Assembly (NCBI GenBank): GCA_937142855.1
Contig: CAKZQZ010000029.1
Coordinates: 1 to 64,000, forward strand
Reading direction: 5' to 3'
DNA: 64,000 nt
Source: an uncultured Alphaproteobacteria bacterium
GTDB lineage: Bacteria; Pseudomonadota; Alphaproteobacteria; Puniceispirillales; Marisalimonadaceae
The notes under the pieces were generated by a model that had not been told where the DNA came from, did not search any database, and saw only the letters and a list, made by a program, of their open reading frames with translations. Made by a program: the position numbers and the translations under genes. Positions 1 through 7,860 of this stretch are shown one piece after another (positions within the stretch are counted from its first letter, which is position 1; every line of letters begins with the position of its first letter).

Positions 1-46
1 ATAATAAAATTTTATTGTATTTTTCATTAGTAATATGTTTTTAAGA

Positions 47-925
47 TTAAAGATTAGTATCCACTTTAAGATTTTCATAAGTAGAATACGTTTCAACATA
101 CGCATCTAAACCTGACGGTAATTGTTGTTTAGACCGTTCTAAAGTGCCTTTGAGCGTAGGATTACTTCCTGTATGATACTCAAAAATCATCGAACTTAAC
201 CATTTGCCACCTACATCATAAAGTTCTGAAGTAAGCAAACGGTTATTTGTTTTATTAATCAATGAAATAGCAATGTCCGAGTTTGAGTTTGTTGGTTCAA
301 CAGTTTGTTGAATAGTAACTAAGTCATTTCCAATAGAATTAACAGTAACTCCAAAAGCACTTGGGTTATTAATAATTTCATTCAAGTTAGTTGTGAAATT
401 ACTATACTGTCCCTGCATCATCAATTGATTAATCACATCATTTGGATTATCAATTTGTTTCAACAAATCAATCAAATGTGCAGCATCACCAAAGTCCATT
501 GGCTCTTCATACATTTGCACATTTTGAGCATCGAACATTTTGATTTTTCCCTCTTCAATAATTGTTTTGTGTGGCTTTTTAATATTACCTTCAGGAGTTT
601 CATGTTGAAGATTGAGACTTTGCGAAGGGGCTAAATCTGTCAATTCTACATAAATATTACCTTCTGTGTCAATTTCAATAATGACATGCTGCTTCGTAAT
701 TGAAGGTGTTTGTGCTGCCATATCCAGCACTTTTGTCACATCATCATCAACCATAAAATGTGTAGTAACTTCTGTATCATACTCAAGTCTAAGAGCATAA
801 TCACCTCTAAAAGAAGCAGTAATGCTACCATCAAAAGGATTTGGTAATCCTTCTTCCTTAGAACACTGCACATAAAACACACTCGAAAAAACGAGTAAAA
901 TCAGTGTACCGACAAAAATTTTCAT
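47..925 (-). CDS. Surface-exposed lipoprotein of unknown function
   Basis: The 292-residue product starts with a positively charged residue, a hydrophobic stretch and then Cys21, followed by Ser-Lys-Glu-Glu. A lysine and acidic residues right after the lipid-carrying cysteine match the lipoprotein export signal known from Flavobacteriia, so the protein is probably on the cell surface. The lipobox itself (Y-V-Q-C) is unusual at the -1 position. I recognise no domain in the mature part, which is rich in Asn, Thr and acidic residues and has no further membrane segments. It is transcribed away from the rest of the window and its 3' end is 46 bases from the window edge. The function is not assigned. 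Confidence 0.7.
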   Translation of the reverse strand: MKIFVGTLILLVFSSVFYVQCSKEEGLPNPFDGSITASFRGDYALRLEYDTEVTTHFMVDDDVTKVLDMAAQTPSITKQHVIIEIDTEGNIYVELTDLAPSQSLNLQHETPEGNIKKPHKTIIEEGKIKMFDAQNVQMYEEPMDFGDAAHLIDLLKQIDNPNDVINQLMMQGQYSNFTTNLNEIINNPSAFGVTVNSIGNDLVTIQQTVEPTNSNSDIAISLINKTNNRLLTSELYDVGGKWLSSMIFEYHTGSNPTLKGTLERSKQQLPSGLDAYVETYSTYENLKVDTNL

Positions 926-1343
926 CCGTCGATAGTTGAACTTTTGGCGATTTTTTCACCATTTACTGAATTTTTGCATAACTTGTTAAAGTTTATAAAA
1001 TGAACAAATAGGGCTTATGTAAAGTATGTTTCGTCGCAGCTTCACATTAAGTCCTTTTTTATATTTAGACCTAAAAGGTCATAAAAGCCATAAGAATACT
1101 GTTACAAAGACTTTTCCTTGTAAAATCTACATTTCTCACCCTAAAATTGCTCTCTAAAACTCCTTTGATACAAGTTTATTAAGTTAAGTTTTCAAGAAAC
1201 TTGGGAAACTTGTACTTTGTATCCATTACTCAATTTAATGTTTTTCAACATAAAAATCAAATGATAGGTCAAATTTATGTCATACAAGTTCCCCTTTTAC
1301 TGATTTGGCTTAAAGCCAATAATGACTTTCGTCAATGTTATTG
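926..1343. other. 418-base gap with a hairpin next to the beta-barrel gene
   Basis: This AT-rich gap separates two minus-strand genes. It should hold the promoter of the 47-925 lipoprotein, but I find no clear TAnnTTTG box. Next to the stop of the beta-barrel gene there is a 15-base palindrome (1305-1319, arms TTGGCTT and AAGCCAA) and a second small stem with a TTTC loop (about 1321-1334). Together they could end transcription of that gene, but no T-run follows, so this is tentative. I see no coding potential. Confidence 0.35.
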
Positions 1344-2102
1344 TTACAAATTCCAAAAATAACCAATTTCCAAACCGCCAAAATTGTAACCTTTGGTAAA
1401 TGAACCAGTTAAAGTTTCAGAATCTCCATATAACTCATACGAACCTTTTAAAATATCACTTGATGCAAACATCAAATTCGCACCAAATCGCAAACCGCTA
1501 TTTTCAAAAAGATATTGATACGATACTCCGATTTGAGGTAGAAGGAGAACCTTGTTTCCAATATTAATATTAGCATCAAACAGTTCTTTTGATTGTCTAT
1601 TATCTAACCTTACGCTATAACCGATTCTTTTTTCTCTTCCAAAATGATAATTAAAAACTGCGGCCGCTTCAAACCCAAATTTCATGCGTTCTCCTGCCGA
1701 AAACGTATATCGTAAACCAGTAAATACCTCTGCAAATATCAATTCATAATTACGATTTTCTATCGTGAACATATCATCTCTATCTAAATCTACAAACGCA
1801 TCAGTTGTGTATAAATTAATACTATAAGCATGAATTCCACCTCTTGCACCAACGAACCAATCTAAGCGTTCTGTCAAAACGGATTGTGTTCGTCTTGCTC
1901 CCAAACTCCAACCAAAATTATTATCAGAAAAAATACCTTTTTCAAAATTTGAATCTAAATTATAATCATTATTAAATAATAACGGATTGTTTTGAAAAGT
2001 CGCAATGGTCATTTCAAATGTTGGTAATGGATCTTTATCACTTTGAGCATTTAGATTAAGACCTAACGTTAAGATTATCAATAATTTAACTAGTTTTTTC
2101 AT
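1344..2102 (-). CDS. Outer-membrane beta-barrel protein
   Basis: The 252-residue product has a classic signal peptide (lysines, then a leucine-rich core, probable cleavage after N-L-N-A at about residue 19). The mature chain alternates polar and aromatic residues as in outer-membrane strands, for example G-F-E-A-A-A-V-F-N-Y and I-G-V-S-Y-Q-Y-L-F. It ends G-Y-F-W-N-L, close to the aromatic C-terminus usual for barrel proteins. Size and pattern fit the small porin-like or OmpW/OmpA-type barrels common in Bacteroidetes. The substrate is unknown. It stands alone between two gaps and may be a single-gene transcript. Confidence 0.7.
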   Translation of the reverse strand: MKKLVKLLIILTLGLNLNAQSDKDPLPTFEMTIATFQNNPLLFNNDYNLDSNFEKGIFSDNNFGWSLGARRTQSVLTERLDWFVGARGGIHAYSINLYTTDAFVDLDRDDMFTIENRNYELIFAEVFTGLRYTFSAGERMKFGFEAAAVFNYHFGREKRIGYSVRLDNRQSKELFDANINIGNKVLLLPQIGVSYQYLFENSGLRFGANLMFASSDILKGSYELYGDSETLTGSFTKGYNFGGLEIGYFWNL

Positions 2103-2410
2103 ATTTTTTTTATTTAAAAAAAAATAATATCATTTATAAAACGAATCATTTTGCTCTCTTTTCGTCTGAAAAAAGTCAAAAGGAATCTTCTACCCTACAC
2201 TTTGAGTTTTTTTATCGTTTAAAGTGATATAAGTCATTTGAATTTAAAATTCGTCACGGTTATTTTGTGACATTCGCTTTTGATGCAACACTTTTAACAC
2301 AAAAGACCTCTATATTAATAGAATGTTATTTTCATAAAAAATATGAAGCACATCTTATAAAAGCAAAGTACGAAAATTATCATCTGAAAATACAAAATAA
2401 AATAACCAGA
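2103..2410. other. 308-base gap between divergent genes
   Basis: This region lies between the beta-barrel gene (minus) and hemA (plus), so it should carry both promoters. A TACACTTTG stretch near 2194-2204 resembles the Bacteroidetes TAnnTTTG box but has one base too many between its halves. An open frame runs upstream of the hemA ATG from 2267. Its 48 extra residues do not resemble any glutamyl-tRNA reductase N-terminus, so I leave it out of the gene. Confidence 0.4.
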
Positions 2411-3652
2411 ATGACATCTGTTCAATTAATTAGTATATCACACGAAACGGCAAATCTCTCTATTCGTTCTCTTTTTCATCTTAATCAAAATGAAAAGCGA
2501 GAATTTGTTAATATAGTAAAAGCAAAATTTGATATAAAAGGGATTTTGCTTTTAGCAACTTGTAATAGAACAGAAATTTATTTTGAATCGACTAATGCTA
2601 CGACTACGGATATTTTAGATTGTTTATTAAAATTAAAGATTACGGAAAACGTAAGCCGTAATACGGACTACGTACAATATTTTACCCAAAAAGAATCTAC
2701 GAAATCCACGATGAAATTTTTATTAGAAGTCGTGAGCGGTTTACGATCTTTAGTGGTTGGCGATATGCAAATTATTAGTCAATTCAAGCAATCGTTTCTA
2801 TTTTCACAGGAATTAGGTTTACAAGGTCAAATTCTTGAACGTATGGCACAGACGATTTTTAAAATGCATAAACGGATTCAAAATGAAACCGATTTTCGTA
2901 AGGGTTCGGCTTCGACAAGCTATTTGGCATTGTTGGCTGCTCGTTCACATTTTGGAAAAGAAAATTTAGCAAAAAAGAAAGTTTTATTAGTCGGTGCAGG
3001 AGAAATCATTAAAGATGTGGCGAAATATTCTGACAAGTTTACTTTTAATAATATCACAATTACTAATCGAACAACTTCAAAAGCAGCAGCTATTGCCAAC
3101 GAATATGATTTTAATGTAGCAATTTGGGAGAACCTAAATCAAGAAGTTGCTAAAGCAGATATTATTATCTCAGGAGTTAGTAGTCAAACGAATTTAATTA
3201 CAAAAACAATAGAATTAGAGGGAATAAATAGCGAAAAAATATTTATCGATTTAGGAATGCCGGGTAATATTGATACAATATTAGAGGAAATACCAAATTT
3301 TCGATTGGTGAATATTGATGCTTTAAATACAAAATCAGAACAGGTTGAAGCAAAGCGTCAAAACGCAATCAATGCCGTAAAAGGAATCATCTATGACGAA
3401 TATGAAACTTTCTTAAAATGGTTAGCAAAATTGCCAGTTAATCAAAGTTTGGGTAAATTAAAAAATCATATTCAAGATTTATTGACTCGTGAGATGGAAA
3501 CTCAATTTGGCTATTTGGCCGAAGCCGACAGGCAAAAATTGGTTAGTCGGTTAAGTCAGCAGTTGATTAAACAGCCTGCAATTACACTTAACAGAAAAGC
3601 AGCTAAAAACACAGCATTAGCAGAAGCATTAGAAACCGTTTTTGCACTCTAA
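2411..3652 (+). CDS. hemA: Glutamyl-tRNA reductase (C5 pathway of heme synthesis)
   Basis: The enzyme reduces glutamyl-tRNA(Glu) to glutamate-1-semialdehyde with NADPH, the first committed step to 5-aminolevulinate in the C5 pathway. The start at 2411 gives 413 residues and the standard N-terminus (S-V-Q-L-I-S-I-S-H-E-T-A). The catalytic cysteine is Cys51 in L-L-A-T-C-N-R-T-E. The conserved G-L-R-S-L-V-V-G-D-M-Q-I block follows, then the NADPH-binding K-V-L-L-V-G-A-G-E near residue 187 and a C-terminal dimerisation helix region. Length and order are normal for the family. It sits beside a plasmid-type partition locus, which is unusual for a housekeeping gene. A long palindrome 15 bases after the stop probably ends transcription. 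An alphaproteobacterial ALA synthase lies elsewhere in the same window, and the two pathways normally exclude each other. Confidence 0.93.
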   Translation: MTSVQLISISHETANLSIRSLFHLNQNEKREFVNIVKAKFDIKGILLLATCNRTEIYFESTNATTTDILDCLLKLKITENVSRNTDYVQYFTQKESTKSTMKFLLEVVSGLRSLVVGDMQIISQFKQSFLFSQELGLQGQILERMAQTIFKMHKRIQNETDFRKGSASTSYLALLAARSHFGKENLAKKKVLLVGAGEIIKDVAKYSDKFTFNNITITNRTTSKAAAIANEYDFNVAIWENLNQEVAKADIIISGVSSQTNLITKTIELEGINSEKIFIDLGMPGNIDTILEEIPNFRLVNIDALNTKSEQVEAKRQNAINAVKGIIYDEYETFLKWLAKLPVNQSLGKLKNHIQDLLTREMETQFGYLAEADRQKLVSRLSQQLIKQPAITLNRKAAKNTALAEALETVFAL

Positions 3653-3666
3653 TTTTATCTCTTAAG

Positions 3667-3733
3667 ATTAACAACGTAAGCCGTATTACGTAGTAAGTTA
3701 TGCGTACTACGTAATACGGCTTACGTTGTTAAT
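3667..3733. terminator. Long palindrome, likely bidirectional terminator
   Basis: The arms of about 28 bases pair perfectly around a 9-base loop. The core on each arm is AACGTAAGCCGTATTACGTA or its complement. It lies between hemA (plus) and the ribbon-helix-helix gene (minus), which converge here. The stem is followed by only a few A/T bases, so it would act as a strong hairpin and not as a textbook T-tract terminator. It is the longest member of a repeat family found only in the first 10.2 kb. Confidence 0.6.
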
Positions 3734-3753
3734 GTATCAATTATTTATAGATT

Positions 3754-4080
3754 TTACTTTGATTTCGAGTTATAAATTGTTTCAAAGGCTGCTAATAATT
3801 CTTTATTTTCCTCAATTAAGCGATTATCTTTTACATAATCACCAATTATCATATCCAACAGATCTGCCATACTTACCTTTTGTTGTTTGGCCAAAAATTC
3901 TAAACACGCTCGATGATAAGGACTAATGACTGTCGTAAATTTAATACGTTTGCTGCGTTTGCTTGAAGCTTGAGGTTTTGTTGCTTTTTCAATTACATCT
4001 TCCGCAGCATCAATATTTGATTTTAAAGCCTCATTTTTTTCCTCAAACATTGAACTGCGTAATCTTCTTTTTTTAGCCAT
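3754..4080 (-). CDS. Small DNA-binding partition partner (ribbon-helix-helix-like)
   Basis: The 108-residue product starts M-A-K-K-R-R-L-R and is basic in its first half. The C-terminal half has I-K-F-T-T-V-I-S-P-Y-H-R-A-C-L-E-F-L-A, a beta strand plus two helices as in ribbon-helix-helix or RepB-partner proteins. It lies 42 bases after parA on the same strand, the position normally held by a ParB-type centromere-binding protein, and no larger ParB is present. I infer that it binds the partition site and stimulates ParA. The start at 4080 was preferred to one nine codons upstream because the basic M-A-K-K-R-R motif begins there. Confidence 0.6.
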   Translation of the reverse strand: MAKKRRLRSSMFEEKNEALKSNIDAAEDVIEKATKPQASSKRSKRIKFTTVISPYHRACLEFLAKQQKVSMADLLDMIIGDYVKDNRLIEENKELLAAFETIYNSKSK

Positions 4081-4122
4081 ATCGTTATAGTTGATTAATA
4101 AAGGCATTAAATTTTAATGTCT

Positions 4123-4839
4123 TTATTGTAGTACAATTCTTAAAAATTCATCAAACCACATAGAAAACCCTTGTTTCGCTTTATTACTGGTTCTACCCTT
4201 TTTGTATAGACTTTCGTAAGTATTTAAGCGTTCATACAGGGCATATTGTTTGATTTTTGCCTTCATAAACCGAATTTTGGTATTTGATTCTAAATAATCA
4301 ATTTCATCACTCAATTCCTGAATGGTAATTGCGTTTTTACGATAAAAATTAACCAAACCATATAAATTTAATGGTCGAGCTTTTTCTTTTCGTAATTCTT
4401 GAATATCTAATAAGAGTTTGGCATATCGCAACGTAGAATCCAGATTTAAAGCGCCACCTTTAAAAGGCACAAAAACATAATCTACAAAAGATAATAATTT
4501 GGTAATTTCTTGTTGTTTAATATCTTGTTCTAAATCGATTCGACCAGGTGTATCAATAAAAATAAAGTCATAATCTTTATCAAAATCGACAATCTTCTCT
4601 CTAATCTGATGATAAGTTAATGCTTTCACATCGTATGTAAACTCAAAATCTTCATACTCCTCTTCAACGATTTCTCGGTCATATTCTCGAATCGAAATAA
4701 TACTCCGCTGCATGTCATTATCAATTACCAAAACTTTATAAGCAAAGTCAGGAGCAGCTAAAGCGTTTGCCGTCAAAATAGATAAGGTACTTTTACCAAT
4801 TCCACCTTTTTGATTTCCAAATAATATAATCTTTGCCAT
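4123..4839 (-). CDS. parA: ParA-family partition ATPase
   Basis: The 238-residue product has the deviant Walker A motif K-G-G-I-G-K-S-T at residues 11-18 and the Walker B region F-I-F-I-D-T-P-G-R. It therefore belongs to the ParA/MinD family, ATPases that move plasmid or chromosome copies to cell halves. It has no N-terminal helix-turn-helix, so it is the short plasmid-type ParA. Its partner gene follows directly, and the iteron origin with repB lies upstream on the opposite strand. This is the standard layout of a low-copy replicon. The start M-A-K-I-I-L-F was chosen because 20 upstream in-frame residues do not resemble the family. Confidence 0.88.
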   Translation of the reverse strand: MAKIILFGNQKGGIGKSTLSILTANALAAPDFAYKVLVIDNDMQRSIISIREYDREIVEEEYEDFEFTYDVKALTYHQIREKIVDFDKDYDFIFIDTPGRIDLEQDIKQQEITKLLSFVDYVFVPFKGGALNLDSTLRYAKLLLDIQELRKEKARPLNLYGLVNFYRKNAITIQELSDEIDYLESNTKIRFMKAKIKQYALYERLNTYESLYKKGRTSNKAKQGFSMWFDEFLRIVLQ

Positions 4840-4888
4840 GATATTATGATTTCTTTTGAATGTTTTAAAGCAACAATTTAGGCAAAAA

Positions 4889-4938
4889 CTACGTAACACG
4901 GAACACTTAAAACGGTTTACGTAATACGTTATACGTAC
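4889..4938. repeat. TACGTAATACG-type repeat, degenerate copy
   Basis: Pieces of the family (ACTACGTAACACGG and GGTTTACGTAATACGTT) lie just upstream of parA. The arms are imperfect. It may be part of the parA promoter or partition region. Confidence 0.5.
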
Positions 4939-5072
4939 AAAAATAATAGTTTTTAAGTAAAATCAAAGGTTTTGCAGACTTTAATGTGCCAAAAAAAAGT
5001 GATTGAAATTTAGAATTGACAATAAATTGACGGATGTAATTTATTTTAGAATCAATTAAATGCTTTAAATGA

Positions 5073-5100
5073 ACGTAATACGTATTACGTAACACGTAAT
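5073..5100. repeat. TACGTAATACG-type repeat, 18-base perfect palindrome
   Basis: ACGTAATACGTATTACGT at 5073-5090 is self-complementary, and a partial further copy (AACACGTAAT) follows. It sits at the outer edge of the origin region. Confidence 0.6.
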
Positions 5101-5344
5101 TATTAAAACTTAGCGAAATGATTATCAACTGATCATATGGAAAATTGAAGTGCAGGAGAAATAATTCTTTATCTATTCCAAAATAGCTTTTATCTTATCA
5201 AAAATTTGAGCTAATAGGGCTGAATTATCTAAAAGATAGAAAAAAAGGGATATTTTAAATCATATTTTAAATCCGTTTTAAGGAATTTTAAATATTGAGT
5301 GAATATTTGACTACGATTTTTATAAATAATTGCTTAAAACGAAT

Positions 5345-5411
5345 ATTTTGACGTATATGACCTAAAAAACCTTTCGATAAGTTGTTATTAAACCGGTTTT
5401 TACGTCAAAAT
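5345..5411. repeat. Inverted repeat left of the iterons
   Basis: ATTTTGACGTA (5345-5355) is matched by its exact complement TACGTCAAAAT (5401-5411), with further partial pairing inside (AAAAAACC against GGTTTTT). It ends nine bases before the first iteron. Confidence 0.5.
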
Positions 5412-5419
5412 CGTTAAAA

Positions 5420-5840
5420 GATAGAATTCGAGGGTCAGCGGCCTTTTAAAGCACTTCTCTTCGTTTTTCGTTTTTTCGAATTGACGCAGAATCCTTCACA
5501 AGCGATAGAAAAAACCCTCGAATTCTATCCTTTAGAAAAATTTCATCGAAATTTTTCTAAAAAAAATGGAAATTGATTCATCAGTGAAAAGCATTGAAAT
5601 GTTAAAAAGATAGAATTCGAGGGTCTTTTATTTTTCATTTTAAGCAACATAAAAAAACGTGTATTTTTTTAAATATTTTTAAAGTATTTTTAGAGCGGCT
5701 GAACCTATTGATATCACTATGTTGCAACTACGCAAAGAATAGAATTCGAGGGTCAAAAGATAGAATTCGAGGGTCAAAAGATAGAATTCGAGGGTCTTTT
5801 TAGCCCTATTTCCGAACTTAAAAGATAGAATTCGAGGGTT
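5420..5840. repeat. Iteron array, seven copies
   Basis: The motif is GATAGAATTCGAGGGTC. Direct copies lie at 5420-5436, 5609-5625, 5739-5754 (first base differs), 5759-5775, 5780-5796 and 5824-5840 (last base T). One inverted copy lies at 5514-5529. The three copies from 5739 to 5796 repeat every 21 bases, two turns of the DNA helix, so bound initiator molecules would line up on one face. The inverted copy is typical of sites used for initiator pairing or autoregulation. Spacing is irregular outside the tight group and there are no cas genes, so this is not a CRISPR array. Confidence 0.88.
5531..5561. repeat. Perfect hairpin inside the origin
   Basis: Two 14-base arms (TTTAGAAAAATTTC and its complement) flank the 3-base loop ATC. 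Neither strand has a T-run after the stem, so it does not look like a terminator. It lies just after the inverted iteron and may be a melting or strand-initiation element. Confidence 0.55.
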
Positions 5841-5898
5841 AAATAATAGAGTGAAAAAATAGTTCTATCTTTTCACTCTATCTTTTAAAAAAATTCTC

Positions 5899-5906
5899 TA
5901 CCTTTG
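5899..5906 (+). promoter_or_regulatory. Bacteroidetes -7 promoter box for repB
   Basis: TACCTTTG matches the TAnnTTTG -7 element of Bacteroidetes sigma factor promoters. It ends four bases before the repB ATG, so transcription would begin at or within a base or two of the start codon and give a leaderless message. A clear -33 TTTG is not visible; TATCTTTT lies about where it would be. Confidence 0.55.
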
Positions 5907-5910
5907 ACCT

Positions 5911-6825
5911 ATGTCAACAAAAACAAATAAGCCTAAAAAGACTGGTTCTCGCAAACAACAAGTGGCTGTACAATCGAATGCCTTGATCAATGCGAGATAC
6001 GAAATGACTGCATTTCAGAAAAAAATTCTGTTATATATCATTTCTATGATTCAGCCCGATGACGAGGACTTCAAACAATATACGATAAATGTGAAGGATT
6101 TTGTAACCGATACAGATTACAAGTCGAAAATGCTTTACGGCAAACTTAGACAAGAAACTAAAGCTTTAATCGGTAAGGTATATGAAATCGAGGAAGCAGA
6201 TCGTTTATCTCAAATTTCTATCCTTTCGGAAGCTGTTTATATCAAAGGGAAAGGAACGATTCAAGTACGATTTACACCTGCCTTAAAACCGTATTTATTA
6301 CAATTAAAACAACATTTTACGGCAACTCCTCTGAAGTATATTTTGAGTTTTAAATCCGTGCATTCGATGCGAATTTATGAAATGTTGCATCAATTCAAAT
6401 CGACGGGTTTCTTCGTAGAAAAAGTCCAGAAACTCAAATATCGACTCAAAATTGAAGATAAATATCAATCCTACTCTGCCTTCAAAAAATACGTTTTGAA
6501 GCAAGCTCAAAAGGAATTATCACAAACAGATATGGCTTTTTCTTTTAAGGAAATCAAGGAAGGGCGAAAAATCGACCGCTTAGAGTTCACCATCAAACCG
6601 CTACAGGAAATTCCTATCGAAGCCAAACAAGAACAGTTGATTACAAAGTTGGTTATGGACTTACGATTATCGCCACTTCAAGCCAAACGTATTGTCATTA
6701 TGGTTTTGCCAGCCGATATTCATCGCACGATTTATGAAATCAAAGAAGCACATCGAGATGGCAAAATTTTAACAAATATTGCCGCTTATTCTATGGGCGT
6801 TTTTCGTAAGAAATTTCAAGTATAA
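5911..6825 (+). CDS. repB: RepB/Rep_3-family replication initiator
   Basis: The 304-residue product has a basic, disordered N-terminus and then the Rep_3 signature region from about residue 22: N-A-L-I-N-A-R-Y-E-M-T-A-F-Q-K-K-I-L-L. Two winged-helix domains are expected across residues 25-230, and F-K-S-V-H-S-M-R-I-Y-E-M-L is the typical second-domain start. Family members bind iterons and open the origin. The iterons lie directly upstream and the divergent parA locus lies beyond them, so this is a complete replication and partition unit. The promoter box touching the ATG suggests autoregulation by iteron occupancy. Length is normal for Bacteroidetes RepB proteins. Confidence 0.9.
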   Translation: MSTKTNKPKKTGSRKQQVAVQSNALINARYEMTAFQKKILLYIISMIQPDDEDFKQYTINVKDFVTDTDYKSKMLYGKLRQETKALIGKVYEIEEADRLSQISILSEAVYIKGKGTIQVRFTPALKPYLLQLKQHFTATPLKYILSFKSVHSMRIYEMLHQFKSTGFFVEKVQKLKYRLKIEDKYQSYSAFKKYVLKQAQKELSQTDMAFSFKEIKEGRKIDRLEFTIKPLQEIPIEAKQEQLITKLVMDLRLSPLQAKRIVIMVLPADIHRTIYEIKEAHRDGKILTNIAAYSMGVFRKKFQV

Positions 6826-6881
6826 TTGAGATTTTTATTGTTTATCGCTGACAATTAGCTAATAATCAACTCACAATCAAC

Positions 6882-6906
6882 TACGTATTACGTAAACCGT
6901 AATACG
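6882..6906. repeat. TACGTAATACG-type repeat
   Basis: TACGTATTACGTAAACCGTAATACG occupies these positions in the gap after repB. It is a partly symmetrical copy of the family. Confidence 0.5.
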
Positions 6907-7025
6907 ACTAATAAAAATTATTTAACAACTTGAAAATCAAAATTACTGTCATTCTAACAAAATTAAGATGATAAAGATCTAAGAATACGTTGAGTTCTAA
7001 ATTAGAAAATAATAAAAAAATCACA

Positions 7026-7049
7026 TAATACGTATTACGTAAAACGTAT
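7026..7049. repeat. TACGTAATACG-type repeat
   Basis: It contains the 12-base palindrome TAATACGTATTA (7027-7038) followed by CGTAAAACGTAT. It lies 33 bases beyond the 3' end of the B3/B4 gene and could act in its transcription end. Confidence 0.5.
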
Positions 7050-7081
7050 CAAAATTAATATTTTCTGTAACCTTATTTCCG

Positions 7082-7732
7082 CTAAATAATCATTCGTTTT
7101 ATATTGTTTGCATCACCAAAACGCTCCAACAAATCAACCGCCAAATCCATTGCCTTTGTTAATTCCTCCAAACCATTAAAATCTAAAATCACCATCAAAA
7201 AGCGTTTCGTTTCATTCGTTACTGAAGTCCGAGTCGAGTCACTTGTCGGTGTTCCGAAAGCACCTTGAGCATCTCTAAAAGTCGCCAAACCTTCGATGTT
7301 TAAATTGCCTCGTCCGATGCCTTCGTAAGGTTCATTTGCTCCACCGACGCCTAAGGCGATTTCTCCCTCGATTTTATCCGCATCATAACCGCCAATTGAA
7401 AAGCCAGTTGAAATAGATACTAAATTCAATAAATCCACCACATTATTGATTTTATATAAACCTTTGCCCTTTACGACTCTTCTTAGCAAGGCTTCTGCCG
7501 AAGGTCGATAACGTGCCGGATCTTTTCCTAAAGCCTTATAACCTTTACGAGTTGCTGCAATTGTTAGCATTTTAGCGATGCTTGCCGTGTCCATTGTTTC
7601 CAATTCTGCAATCTTCTTATTAATTTCTGCCCATAAATCCTCATTATTACCCGATATTTGCACCGAACAAGAAATCACGCCTAAACGGAAATTTGGGCAT
7701 TTTGAGGTTATCGTTTCTGTTATAGTTATCAT
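7082..7732 (-). CDS. B3/B4 tRNA-binding-domain protein
   Basis: The 216-residue product matches the stand-alone B3/B4 family, named after the core domains of the phenylalanyl-tRNA synthetase beta chain. Visible features are the R-Y-R-P-S-A-E-A-L-L-R-R-V block, N-V-V-D-L-L-N-L-V-S-I-S-T-G-F-S-I-G-G-Y-D and G-T-P-T-S-D-S-T-R-T-S-V-T. In the synthetase this domain handles tRNA binding and editing. The free-standing proteins are thought to have editing-like or unknown roles. Full length is present, with no signal peptide, so it is cytoplasmic. It is a single gene bounded on both sides by palindromic repeats, and its presence next to a replicon core is not explained. Confidence 0.8.
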   Translation of the reverse strand: MITITETITSKCPNFRLGVISCSVQISGNNEDLWAEINKKIAELETMDTASIAKMLTIAATRKGYKALGKDPARYRPSAEALLRRVVKGKGLYKINNVVDLLNLVSISTGFSIGGYDADKIEGEIALGVGGANEPYEGIGRGNLNIEGLATFRDAQGAFGTPTSDSTRTSVTNETKRFLMVILDFNGLEELTKAMDLAVDLLERFGDANNIKRMII

Positions 7733-7757
7733 CGTTTCTGTTTTTTTATTAGTATAA

Positions 7758-7794
7758 CAACGTAATACGGTTTACGTAATACGCATTACGTAAT
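7758..7794. repeat. TACGTAATACG-type repeat
   Basis: CAACGTAATACGG is followed by TTTACGTAATACGCATTACG in the divergent gap between the B3/B4 gene and prmC. Three partial units of the family overlap here. Confidence 0.55.
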
Positions 7795-7860
7795 TTTTTT
7801 ATTAATTATCAGTAGGTTAACAACGATATAGTGTCAACTGTCTGCTATCAACCGTCAAGA

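Larger units (their letters stand above)
5129..5910. other. Probable replication origin (iteron region)
   Basis: This 780-base stretch has no gene. It is AT-rich and carries seven copies of GATAGAATTCGAGGGTC or close variants, an 11-base inverted repeat (5345-5355 with 5401-5411, ATTTTGACGTA) and a perfect 14-base-arm hairpin (5531-5561). It lies directly upstream of a Rep_3-type initiator gene. Iterons next to repB are the hallmark of iteron-regulated plasmid origins, so I infer that RepB binds here to start replication and control copy number. I did not find a good DnaA box by eye. Confidence 0.8.

Noticed and set aside
2267-2410. N-terminal extension of hemA
   Set aside because: The 48 extra residues do not resemble the family, and the canonical N-terminus begins at 2411.
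4907-5128. 73-residue open frame upstream of parA on the minus strand
   Set aside because: It overlaps palindromic repeats, has no family resemblance and lies in the parA promoter region.
5420-5840. Repeated 17-base units that could be taken for a CRISPR array
   Set aside because: The units are short, two gaps are only 4-5 bases, spacing is irregular elsewhere, one copy is inverted and there are no cas genes. Position beside repB makes them iterons.
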